Of a DNA stretch of 64,000 nt, positions 26,538-34,484 are shown piece after piece. Below the pieces are notes generated by a model. It did not search any database and was not told where the DNA came from. It saw nothing but the letters and a program-made list of their open reading frames with translations. The number at the start of each line of letters is the position of its first letter. Position 1 is the first letter of the stretch. The DNA comes from CAWCJL01 sp963795775. GTDB taxonomy: Bacteria > Acidobacteriota > Terriglobia > Terriglobales > Acidobacteriaceae. The position numbers and the translations under genes are program-made. The stretch is taken from the NCBI GenBank assembly GCA_963795775.1, contig CAWCJL010000003.1, forward strand, positions 558,001 through 622,000, in the 5' to 3' direction.

Positions 26538-26840
26538 GTGCCGATCTCGACCACGCTGACGCAGGTTGCGGCACCGGACAGCAACGGCCAGTTTCATCTG
26601 ACGGGCAATGCCGCCTTTGCGGCGAACCCGTGCTTCTCGAGCCCGGCGGTGACGGACAGTCTGGTGACCGGCGACGCGCTGTCGGCGACCTACAGCCAGA
26701 CCAGCGGGGGTGTAACAGCCACAGTTACGGCTTCCGGCACCTTCAATGCCGATGCCACGACGCTGACCATCACCAAGTATTCCATCGCGGGAGGCGCCTG
26801 CGACGGGGACAGCGGAACCGGACTCCTGACCAAACAGTAA
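26538..26840 (+). CDS. C-terminal part of the frame-disrupted lipoprotein
   Basis: 100 residues in the frame that continues the upstream fragment (TGATVPISTTLTQVAAPDSN, then GQFHLTGNAAFAANPCFSSP). It repeats the beta-domain style of the first fragment and has a conserved pair of Cys (NPCF, GACDGD). There is no ribosome site for a separate start, so it is read as the end of the same gene, total about 280 residues. Confidence 0.6.
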   Translation: MPISTTLTQVAAPDSNGQFHLTGNAAFAANPCFSSPAVTDSLVTGDALSATYSQTSGGVTATVTASGTFNADATTLTITKYSIAGGACDGDSGTGLLTKQ

Positions 26841-26936
26841 ACCGAGGCCATCCGCCGAACGCCGGCAGGACCGCTGCTAATGCGGGCGTGTGTTGGCACG
26901 GAAGCAAACCCCGGCTTTCAGTCGCATGATCCTGCG

Positions 26937-26972
26937 GCTTTCTGTTCTCCTGCGCATCAGAGAACAGAAAGC
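26937..26972 (+). promoter_or_regulatory. Perfect 13-bp inverted repeat abutting the start of the exporter gene
   Basis: GCTTTCTGTTCTC (26937-26949) and GAGAACAGAAAGC (26960-26972) are exact inverted repeats with a 10-base loop, ending two bases before the ATG at 26975. A hairpin here would enclose the ribosome-binding region of the exporter mRNA; as DNA it could be an operator. Confidence 0.7.
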
Positions 26973-26974
26973 AC

Positions 26975-28543
26975 ATGCCAGATCAGCGACCCGCAGGTCT
27001 AAAACCAGGCGTTAACCCATGGATCGTGGCCGTTTCGGTCATGCTCGCCACCTTCATGGAAGTGTTGGATACGGCTATCGCCTCGGTGGCGCTGCCCTAT
27101 ATTGCCGGCAGCCTTTCGGCCTCGAACGACGAAGCCACCTGGGTGCTGACCAGCTACCTGGTCGCCAACGCGGTCTTCCTCCCCGCCTCCAATTGGTTCT
27201 CCATTCGCTTCGGCCGCAAGCGTTTCCTGATCGCCTGCGTGATCATCTTCACCGTGTCCTCGTTCTTCTGCGGGGCGGCGCCCACGCTGGGCTTTATCCT
27301 GATCGCGCGCGTGGTGCAGGGGGCCGGCGGCGGGGCGCTGCAGCCGCTCTCGCAGGCAATCCTGCTGGAGAGCTTCCCGCCCGCCAAACGCGGGGCCGCG
27401 ATGGCGTTCTTCGCCTTCGGCATTGTGGTCGCACCCGTCATCGGCCCCACCCTGGGCGGCTGGCTCACAGACACCTATAGCTGGCGGTATGCCTTCTACA
27501 TCAATATCCCGGTCGGCATCCTGGCTGTGTTCCTCATCAGCCGCTTTATCGAGGATCCGCCCTATATCCGCGATACGAAGGCCAGTAAGTTCGACGGCCT
27601 GGGCTTCCTGCTACTAGCCGTCTGGACGGGCTGTCTGCAGGTGACGCTGGACAAGGGCCAGGAGGTTGACTGGTTCGGCGCCGTGTGGATCCGCTGGGCC
27701 ACTCTGATCTTTGTCATCGCTTTTATCTGGTTCATCGTCCATTCCTGGCGCAGCAAAAACCCGTTGGTCCAGCTCAAGGTGCTCAAGGACCGGAATTTCG
27801 GGGTCGGCTGTCTGCTGATCTTCATGCTCGGCCTGGCGCTTTATTCCACCATCACAGTGCTGCCGCTCTTTTACCAGGAACTGCTCGGGTATACGGCTTT
27901 CACCGCCGGCTTGGTGGTCGGCCCGCGCGGGATCGGCTCGATCATCGGTATGCCGGTGATCGGCTATCTGGGAAACAAAATCGATCCCCGATACCTGCTC
28001 TCCTTCGGCTTTATCGTCTTTGGTGTCTGCTCGCTTTATTTCGGAAACGTGTCGCTCGGTATCAGTCCATGGACGCTGCTCTGGCCCATTGTCATTACCG
28101 GATTCGCGATGTCCTTTGTCTTCGTGCCGATCACTACCTCGGCTTACGGCACGCTGTCGAATCAGCAGATCGGGAATGCCAGCGGCATCTTCAACCTGGT
28201 CCGCAATGTGGGCGGCTCGATCGGCATCTCGCTGGCTCAGACGGAGCTGGCGCGGCGCAGCGCCTTCCATCAGAATCAAATCCTCAACTATGTGCCCACG
28301 GCGGGCTACTGGTTTGAGCAGCGGATGCACGCGCTGACCGTCTTCCTGGGCACGCGCACCAATCCAGCCAATGCCGGGGGCGCGGCAGGCGGGCAGATTT
28401 ATCGGCAATTGGGCCAACAGGCACTGCTGTGGTCGTTTGTCGATGTCTTCCGCTGGACTGCCCTGCTCGCCTTTCTGTGCGTCGGTGTCGTCTGGCTGTT
28501 CAAGAAGGTGAAGCCCGGCAAGGCACCCGCGGGCGCTCATTAA
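26975..28543 (+). CDS. DHA2-family major-facilitator exporter (EmrB-like)
   Basis: 522 residues with about 14 transmembrane segments, the DHA2 layout. Family motifs are visible: TFMEVLDTAIASVALPYIAG (motif D1), WFSIRFGRKRFLI (motif A), RVVQGAGGGALQPLSQAI (motif B) and GPTLGGWLTDTYSWRYAFYI (motif C, antiporter). It should expel drugs or toxic compounds by proton antiport across the inner membrane. There is no adjacent EmrA-type adaptor or regulator gene, but a perfect inverted repeat sits against its start. Substrate unknown. Confidence 0.9.
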   Translation: MPDQRPAGLKPGVNPWIVAVSVMLATFMEVLDTAIASVALPYIAGSLSASNDEATWVLTSYLVANAVFLPASNWFSIRFGRKRFLIACVIIFTVSSFFCGAAPTLGFILIARVVQGAGGGALQPLSQAILLESFPPAKRGAAMAFFAFGIVVAPVIGPTLGGWLTDTYSWRYAFYINIPVGILAVFLISRFIEDPPYIRDTKASKFDGLGFLLLAVWTGCLQVTLDKGQEVDWFGAVWIRWATLIFVIAFIWFIVHSWRSKNPLVQLKVLKDRNFGVGCLLIFMLGLALYSTITVLPLFYQELLGYTAFTAGLVVGPRGIGSIIGMPVIGYLGNKIDPRYLLSFGFIVFGVCSLYFGNVSLGISPWTLLWPIVITGFAMSFVFVPITTSAYGTLSNQQIGNASGIFNLVRNVGGSIGISLAQTELARRSAFHQNQILNYVPTAGYWFEQRMHALTVFLGTRTNPANAGGAAGGQIYRQLGQQALLWSFVDVFRWTALLAFLCVGVVWLFKKVKPGKAPAGAH

Positions 28544-28569
28544 GACCGCCTTCGCGGTAGGCTATTTCC

Positions 28570-29148
28570 ATGAAGCATCTTCCCCCTGGCTCCCCTATCT
28601 GCTGCAACCGCGCCCAGCGTGCGGCCATCGCCCAGACCTGGGGGCGTCGTCTGCTGCTTTCTCTGCTCGCGGGGGCGGCTATCGCTGCCGTCCCGCCCCT
28701 CCAGGCGCAAACGGGCCTCTATGTAGATTTCAGTGCAGCCCGCCTGAATAACCCTGGCGGATGGATTTACGGCCCGACCGCCGGGATCTACTTCGATCAC
28801 GGGCATCTGCTCTTCCTGAGCACCGGCCTCGATCTCCGCGGGTCATTCCTGGGCGGCGGCGGCTCGACCCAGCTCTACAGCGGGCTGGTGGGGCCGCGGC
28901 TGGCGATCCGTCCGCATGTAGTGCCGATCAAGCCGTATGTGGAGGCGGTGATCGGCGCTGGCCGCGTCGACACGAATAGCGCGAGCGCGACCCAGTTCGA
29001 GTACCAGTTCCTGGGCGGCGTGGACCTCACCATTCTGCCGCGCATTGACTGGCGCACGGTGGAGTTCTCCTACGGCGGCCTTTCCGGTCTGAACGGGAGC
29101 CTGCACCCCAAGACCATTAGCACCGGCCTGGTGCTTCGCCTTCCCTGA
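28570..29148 (+). CDS. Outer-membrane beta-barrel protein, small
   Basis: 192 residues with an unusually long basic N-terminal region and a signal peptide ending ...PPLQAQ (about residue 47). The mature part alternates hydrophobic and polar residues (TGLYVDFSAARLNN, LFLSTGLDLRG, IKPYVEAVIGAGRVD, YQFLGGVDLTI) and ends ISTGLVLRLP, as in eight-stranded OMP_b-brl barrels. It follows the exporter by 26 bases but may be its own unit. No specific function is visible. Confidence 0.72.
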   Translation: MKHLPPGSPICCNRAQRAAIAQTWGRRLLLSLLAGAAIAAVPPLQAQTGLYVDFSAARLNNPGGWIYGPTAGIYFDHGHLLFLSTGLDLRGSFLGGGGSTQLYSGLVGPRLAIRPHVVPIKPYVEAVIGAGRVDTNSASATQFEYQFLGGVDLTILPRIDWRTVEFSYGGLSGLNGSLHPKTISTGLVLRLP

Positions 29149-29307
29149 AGCGGCGGGCAGAGGCGTCCAGCGGATTGCGGTTTTCCGCACTGGGTAACCA
29201 CCACTGCGCACATTCGTGACGGCTGGCGGCCCACGCTTTTCTTGTGAAAGCCCGGGGCTCGGGCGATATTCAAGGCAGTAACCGCCCCGTCTGTCCAGGA
29301 GCCCCCC

Positions 29308-29685
29308 GTGCCGTCCACCGCTGCTGCCGATCAAGAGAATCTCGCCGCTGCTGAGGGCGCGTCTGCATCTGCCCACTGCGCCCCGCCTTCCAGCGCTGCC
29401 GAGGGGCACGCACGCAAGCTGCTGCTGGCTGCCGGCACAGCGATTGCGGGCCTGCTCTTCAACGAAAGCTTCGCGCTGCTCTTCTGGCCCATGATGGCGG
29501 TCCTGGTAATGGAGTTGCAGCGAAGGCAGCGGATGGCGCGGGAGGCGCTGGCGGCCCACTCTGCTGCCGTGCTAGAACTGCTCGCCGTGCTTCCGCGCTG
29601 CGGCATGCGGGCGCACGGCAGCGATGCTGCTGCGCTCGGTGCCGAGGCGTGCGACTGGATCGAGGAGCAGCAATCTGCGGCCTGA
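29308..29685 (+). CDS. Small membrane protein of unknown function
   Basis: 125 residues from a GTG preceded by an AGGAG site six bases upstream. An Ala/Ser-rich N-terminus is followed by a hydrophobic hairpin (about residues 38-67, KLLLAAGTAIAGLLFNESF then LLFWPMMAVLVMEL) and an Ala/Arg-rich cytosolic tail with a CDWIEE end. Ala-rich composition makes the call less certain. No family recognised. Confidence 0.5.
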   Translation: MPSTAAADQENLAAAEGASASAHCAPPSSAAEGHARKLLLAAGTAIAGLLFNESFALLFWPMMAVLVMELQRRQRMAREALAAHSAAVLELLAVLPRCGMRAHGSDAAALGAEACDWIEEQQSAA

Positions 29686-29818
29686 TGCGGCCCACTCACA
29701 TGGGAATCGGGTGCCGCGCACCACGCCCGTAAGCCGCGCATCCAATGGACCTGTTGCGACTTCCCTGCCAAGCGGCGCCTCGCGGGTGCCGGGGCACAGG
29801 TCGTCACCGGGGGGACCG

Positions 29819-31471
29819 ATGAAAGTGCGTCGTGGAGTGGTCATCTTGGTTGTTGTCCTGGTCCTGATCGGGATTGTGGCACTGCTGATTCCGCACTTTC
29901 TCGATGCCGATACATACCGTGGCCGGATCGAGTCTGCGCTTTCCGAGTCGCTGGGGCGGAAGGTCACGCTGGGTCATCTACAGTTCTCTCTCTTTTCCGG
30001 CAGCCTCGTGGCCCAGAACGCCTCCATTGCCGATGACCCGCGCTACAGCCGGGACCCTTTTCTGCAGGCCTCTCGGATCAAGATCGGCGTGGAGGTGAAG
30101 CCCCTCATTTTTGATCGTCAGCTCCACATTACCGGCTTCGAGATAGACGATCCCAAGGTCTCGCTGCTGCGCGCCTCGAACGGCGTCTGGAACTACTCCA
30201 GCCTGGGGAATAAGGACAAGCGCACCACCAGCGCGCAGACGCAGAGCACGTTACCCGATCTGAACATCGCGCAAATCATCGTTAAAAACGGGTCCGTAAC
30301 CGTCGGCGACCTGCCGCAGGTGGGCAAGCCCCGGGTCTTTACCGCTCTGAATGCCACGATTCAGCGGTTCTCGTTGACGCACTGGTTTCCTTTCAGCGTC
30401 TCGGCCCATGTGCCCACGAACGGATCGCTGCTGGTGACCGGCACTGCCGGCCCTATCGATCAGAAGGACGCCTCGCTCACGCCGGTCAATGCGGAGGTCA
30501 CGCTGAAGAACGTGGACCCGGTTGCCGCCGGCTTCGTCGATCCCGGCCAGGGCATCGCAGGCATTCTCAACCTCCAGGCCAAGGCAGTCTCGAACGGGCG
30601 CACGCTAAACGCCAACGGCACGCTTGAAGCCGACCACCTCCAGCTCTCGAAAGACGGCTCGCCATCCCCGGCGCCGGTGCATGTGCAGTTCGCCATCGCG
30701 CAGGACCTGGCCGCGCTTTCCGGTACCGTGCAGAAAGCCACAGTAACCATCGGCAAGGCGGTCGCGGAGATCAATGGCACCTATCGCACGGCCGGCCCCA
30801 ATACCGACCTGAACCTCCACATCACTGGTCAGAACGTGCCCATCAATGAGCTCGAGGCGTTTCTCCCGGCGCTCGGGGTCAAGCTGCCTTCCGGGTCGCG
30901 GTTGGAAGGCGGGACGCTGACCACTTCCCTCGACGTGACGGGACCGGCGCAGAACCCGACACTGCACGGACCGCTAAGTATCCAGAACACGCAACTCGCC
31001 AATTTCGACCTCGGCAGCAAGCTGGCCAGCATCAGCGCGCTTACGGGCGCCAAGACCGGCTCCGCGACCGTAATCCGCAGCTTGACGACTGACCTGACAC
31101 TGTCGCCTGCCGGCACCCGTACCGACAATCTGCAAATCGCCGTTGTCGGCCTGGGCACAGCGGCAGGGAACGGCAGCATCAGCGCGGGTGGCGCGCTCAA
31201 TTACCAACTGATCATCAAGCTGGCGCAAGGAGCCGGGGTGGGCGGTGCAGCCACCCAGCTTGCCGGGCTCCTTCCCGGCATGGCCGGAAACGCAATCGGC
31301 CATACTCTGCAGAACGGGATCCCGGTCAGTATTCGCGGAACCACCTCCAGCCCGACCTTCACGCCGGACCTGGGCGGCCTGGGCCGCGCGACCGGTTCCC
31401 GCATCGCCGTTCCCGGAAGGGCCAACAATCCGGTCGGAAGTATCGTGAACCAGATTTTCGGCAAGCACTGA
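29819..31471 (+). CDS. AsmA-family envelope protein
   Basis: 550 residues. The ATG at 29819 starts MKVRRGVVILVVVLVLIG, a signal anchor, then a long AsmA-like domain: DADTYRGRIESALSESLGRK, VTLGHLQFSLFSGSL, FEIDDPKVSLLRASNGVWNY and the C-terminal GNGSISAGGALNYQLIIKL typical of AsmA_2. AsmA-like proteins bridge the periplasm and help lipid or outer-membrane protein transport. GGGGGG precedes the start at a short distance. It is followed by an inverted repeat. Confidence 0.85.
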   Translation: MKVRRGVVILVVVLVLIGIVALLIPHFLDADTYRGRIESALSESLGRKVTLGHLQFSLFSGSLVAQNASIADDPRYSRDPFLQASRIKIGVEVKPLIFDRQLHITGFEIDDPKVSLLRASNGVWNYSSLGNKDKRTTSAQTQSTLPDLNIAQIIVKNGSVTVGDLPQVGKPRVFTALNATIQRFSLTHWFPFSVSAHVPTNGSLLVTGTAGPIDQKDASLTPVNAEVTLKNVDPVAAGFVDPGQGIAGILNLQAKAVSNGRTLNANGTLEADHLQLSKDGSPSPAPVHVQFAIAQDLAALSGTVQKATVTIGKAVAEINGTYRTAGPNTDLNLHITGQNVPINELEAFLPALGVKLPSGSRLEGGTLTTSLDVTGPAQNPTLHGPLSIQNTQLANFDLGSKLASISALTGAKTGSATVIRSLTTDLTLSPAGTRTDNLQIAVVGLGTAAGNGSISAGGALNYQLIIKLAQGAGVGGAATQLAGLLPGMAGNAIGHTLQNGIPVSIRGTTSSPTFTPDLGGLGRATGSRIAVPGRANNPVGSIVNQIFGKH

Positions 31472-31480
31472 TCGAGCGGC

Positions 31481-31513
31481 GGACAGCTTCACTGCTAACG
31501 GGAAAAGCTGTCC
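31481..31513. terminator. Inverted repeat between converging genes (possible terminator)
   Basis: GGACAGCTT (31481-31489) and AAGCTGTCC (31505-31513) are perfect 9-bp arms with a 15-base loop, ten bases after the AsmA stop. There is no T tract, so termination would be Rho-assisted or weak. Confidence 0.4.
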
Positions 31514-31569
31514 CGGTTCGAACCTGGCTTGCGCCTCAGCGCGCCTCCATGCGTTTGCGTGAACCGAGC

Positions 31570-32445
31570 TCAGGAGGCGCGCTGGCTGTGCTCCGGTGCA
31601 GGGCGGGCGATCCGGTCGAAGTCCTGCGCCAGCTTGTCCAGCCGCTCCGGCACATCCGTGCCGCTTACCGTTGTCCCGTGCCCCGGGATCAGCAGCGTAG
31701 GCCGCAGCACCGCGAGCCGCTCGACGGAAGCCTTGGCCTGGTCCCAATCCGGCGTGTAGTAGGCCGGCGGTCCATGCAGTTCCGCTCGCTGGGTGGCAAT
31801 GGCGAACATCGACTCGGCCTGTACGGTGCAGAACGCGTCGCCTACCAGCAACGAGCGATCGGCATCGCGGAAGAAAGACGTGTGGCCGATCGTGTGGCCG
31901 GGCGTATGCACCGAGCGCCATCCGGGCAGGTCCGGTACACTGCCGTCTGCGGGTAGATCGTGGAGCCGGTGACTGATGTCCACCGGATCGCGCGGATAAA
32001 GCGGCGAAAGGCGGGCCATCATCCCGCCGCCCACATGCGGATCGGGCGGCGGATACTTCTCCGTGCCATTCAAAAAGGGTCGCTCAAGCGCGTGTGCATA
32101 TACCGGAACATCCCAGCCGTCGGCCAGTTCCTTCACTACGCCCACGTGGTCGAAGTGTCCATGCGTCAGCAGGATGGCGCGCGGCGGTTGGCCATAGGTC
32201 CGCTCCGCCCAGTGCCGTATACGCGCACCGGAGAGCGGCAGCCCCGCGTCGATCAGCGTCCAGGAATCGTCCGCGTGGCGCACACCGAACACGTTCACAA
32301 ACAGAATGCGCAAACCGCGAATATCCGCCTCGATGTTGTCCAGCGGAACCACTTCATACTCTGGAATCGGCAACCGCTCTTCATTCACAGGAACTGCCTC
32401 CGCTGCATTTGTCTCAGGCAGATGAGATGCGATCCTTGCAGCCAA
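31570..32445 (-). CDS. Metallo-beta-lactamase-fold hydrolase
   Basis: 291 residues. Metal motif LLTHGHFDHVGVV (HxHxDH), a later His in HTPGHTIGHTSFF, Asp in LLVGDAF and a closing LIPGHGTTV are all present, so an active dinuclear-metal hydrolase is expected. Without a signal peptide it is cytosolic. Substrate unknown: this branch includes glyoxalase II-like, lactonase and ribonuclease-type enzymes. It ends 18 bases before the dienelactone-hydrolase gene stop region on the same strand, with which it may be co-transcribed. Confidence 0.85.
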   Translation of the reverse strand: MAARIASHLPETNAAEAVPVNEERLPIPEYEVVPLDNIEADIRGLRILFVNVFGVRHADDSWTLIDAGLPLSGARIRHWAERTYGQPPRAILLTHGHFDHVGVVKELADGWDVPVYAHALERPFLNGTEKYPPPDPHVGGGMMARLSPLYPRDPVDISHRLHDLPADGSVPDLPGWRSVHTPGHTIGHTSFFRDADRSLLVGDAFCTVQAESMFAIATQRAELHGPPAYYTPDWDQAKASVERLAVLRPTLLIPGHGTTVSGTDVPERLDKLAQDFDRIARPAPEHSQRAS

Positions 32446-32463
32446 TCGCTCACTCGCGATTCT

Positions 32464-33213
32464 TCACCCGCCGATGGCCAGCTTGCGGTGAAACAGCTCC
32501 AGCATGAAGCCCTGGGCAAGATACGCCATCGCAGGATCATAACGGTAGCCTTCGTCGCGCAGGAAAGCATGCGCGCCATTCAGTTCCAGCCACTGGTAGT
32601 TCGCGCCGACCTCATCCAGCCGTGCCTTGATGCGCGTGCGGCCTTCGAGCGGTACATGCGGGTCCTGCCGTCCCCAGACATGGAGCAGCTCGCCCTTGAT
32701 CTCGCCGGCGCGCGCCAGCGAATCGTCCTGCTTACCCCGCCCCAGGCTGCCGGTGTGGATATCGGTCGCGTAGAAGCATGCGGCGGCAGAGATCTCCGGG
32801 TTCATCGCCGCACGGAAGGCCAGGTGTCCGCCGAGACAAATGCCGAGCGCGCCGAGGCGCCCCGTGCAATCTGCACGGCCGCGCAGGGACGCGATCAGCG
32901 CGCGAGCATCATCGTCATAAGAATGCAGTTCCTTCCCGTACTTGTCCGCATTGCCTTTATCGGAGCCGGCTTGGTCGTAGGCCAGCACTGTGCCTGCAGG
33001 CTCTAGCTCGTGGTAGACCTCGGGCACCGCGACCAGATATCCGTGGCCCGCAACAAAGTTGGCAAAGCGCCGGATTGGTCCGGTCATCTGGAATATTTCC
33101 GAGTAAAACAGCACGCCCGGAAAACGCCCCTCCGCCGCCGGACGAAACAGATAAGTACGCATCGGCCCCGCAGGCGTCGCGATATCTTCAACGATGTCGT
33201 CTTTTACTATCAT
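32464..33213 (-). CDS. Dienelactone hydrolase family protein
   Basis: 249 residues from the ATG at 33211-33213, which follows GGGAG by eight bases. An alpha/beta-hydrolase with the Cys nucleophile in GICLGGHLAF, an Asp in VWGRQDPHVPLEGR and the His in LNGAHAFLRDEGYR, the DLH triad. Enzymes of this family open lactones or cleave short esters. The short upstream extension to 33267 lacks a ribosome site. A similar exported family member lies at 45297-46070. Confidence 0.88.
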   Translation of the reverse strand: MIVKDDIVEDIATPAGPMRTYLFRPAAEGRFPGVLFYSEIFQMTGPIRRFANFVAGHGYLVAVPEVYHELEPAGTVLAYDQAGSDKGNADKYGKELHSYDDDARALIASLRGRADCTGRLGALGICLGGHLAFRAAMNPEISAAACFYATDIHTGSLGRGKQDDSLARAGEIKGELLHVWGRQDPHVPLEGRTRIKARLDEVGANYQWLELNGAHAFLRDEGYRYDPAMAYLAQGFMLELFHRKLAIGG

Positions 33214-33409
33214 GAATAAAACTCCCAAGAAATACGCGCTATTTTTGTACTTACGTGTTGCAAGCAAAGAGCTTAGTATGCAGCTACTCTTTTTACCTCA
33301 TGCATCTTCGGACGGCGCAGATTGTCGCTTGCCTGCTCTCGTTGGCTGCACCTAGCGTACTCGCTACCGGAACACGCACGCCCGTAGCGAAATACCACAG
33401 GAGCTCCCC

Positions 33410-34408
33410 ATGTCAGATTCAAAGAACCTTATCAGCCGTCGTCGGGCCCTCGCGCTTGGAAGCGGATTCGCTGGCGGCATCATCGCAATGGGCGCCACAC
33501 CCCTACATGCTGCCCTCAAGAATTCCGCTCTTTCAGCTCAGCCGCTGCAAGCAGGAACACCGGACAGCGGCAGTTCCCCGCTGCCCGTGAGTGAGATTGA
33601 AGATATCATCCAGGGTCAGGGGACTGTTACGAATGGAGTGCTCAACATCCAGCTTGACCGCGATGACCTTCACGTCGTGAACGCGCAGGGCGTTCCCTTC
33701 AAGGGCGCGTGGGAAATCAATGACGAGCTTTATTTCCAGAGCATCGGCAGCGGGCGCGCCATCTTCAACGGCAACCTGGCCGTGGTCGCCAATGAGACCA
33801 ACGCGGTAATCAATCGTATCCTCTCTTCCGGGATGGTGCTGCAGGGCTACCACCAGCATTTCATCACGCTCAACCCGAACATCTGGTTCATCCACTTCCG
33901 TGGTGTAAGCGATCCTCGCACCCTCGCTGAAATGGTCCATTATGTGATCAAGGCTACGCGTGTTCCGCTGCCCCAGACCATGCCGTCCAACCCCAAAACG
34001 CCGCTGGACTACAAGCGCCTGGGAGAGATCCTCGGCGGTAACGCAATGGTGGGTAGCGAAGGCGTGGTGACGGTCGACATACCGCGTAAGGAGATGGTCA
34101 TGCTGGGCGGCGTCCGGGTCAAGCCGGACCTGGGCATCTTGAACGAATTCGCCTTTGAGCCGCTCAGCAACAGTTCGGGCGGCAACAACTGTGCGGTGGG
34201 CGCGCAATTTTCCATGCTGCAATCGGAAGTGGACCGTGTCTTCAGAGTGCTTCGGCATTACGGCTTCTCGACCGAGTGCCTGTACAACCAGGAAACAGAC
34301 GAACAACCGCAGTTCTTCTATAACCACGCCGTCGTGACCGGAAACGCCTACAGCCGCGCTTACCAGCTTCGCGAAGCTCTGAACCTGACCAATGCAATGA
34401 TCATGTAG
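33410..34408 (+). CDS. Tat-exported DUF1259 (LppY/LpqO) protein
   Basis: 332 residues. The N-terminus has a twin-arginine motif (LISRRRALALGSGF) and a hydrophobic stretch, so it should be exported folded. Two repeats of the DUF1259 fold follow (ISPL..., QLDRDDLHVVNAQGVPF then VTVDIPRKEMVMLGGVRVKPDLG), with MVLQGYHQHFITLNPNIWFIHF and the C-terminal VFRVLRHYGFSTECLYNQ. The function of this family is unknown. An AGGAG site is six bases before the ATG. The upstream 150 bases hold an overlapping frame that resembles a signal peptide but lacks further support. Confidence 0.88.
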   Translation: MSDSKNLISRRRALALGSGFAGGIIAMGATPLHAALKNSALSAQPLQAGTPDSGSSPLPVSEIEDIIQGQGTVTNGVLNIQLDRDDLHVVNAQGVPFKGAWEINDELYFQSIGSGRAIFNGNLAVVANETNAVINRILSSGMVLQGYHQHFITLNPNIWFIHFRGVSDPRTLAEMVHYVIKATRVPLPQTMPSNPKTPLDYKRLGEILGGNAMVGSEGVVTVDIPRKEMVMLGGVRVKPDLGILNEFAFEPLSNSSGGNNCAVGAQFSMLQSEVDRVFRVLRHYGFSTECLYNQETDEQPQFFYNHAVVTGNAYSRAYQLREALNLTNAMIM

Positions 34409-34416
34409 TCCTCTAG

Positions 34417-34457
34417 AGCGCCGCCCGGCAGGAGACTTTCGTCTTTCCGGGCGCGCT
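34417..34457. terminator. Hairpin between converging genes
   Basis: AGCGCCGCCCGG and CCGGGCGCGCT form an imperfect 11-bp stem around an 18-base loop (GGAGACTTTCGTCTTT-containing), between the converging DUF1259 and FAD-oxidoreductase genes. No T tract. Confidence 0.35.
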
Positions 34458-34484
34458 GCCTGCTCTCTGCAGCACAACGCCGCT

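Noticed and set aside
33255..33590. Frame overlapping the DUF1259 start with a signal-peptide-like stretch
   Set aside because: The Tat signal and ribosome site of the DUF1259 gene are better; this frame turns into low-quality sequence after 45 codons.
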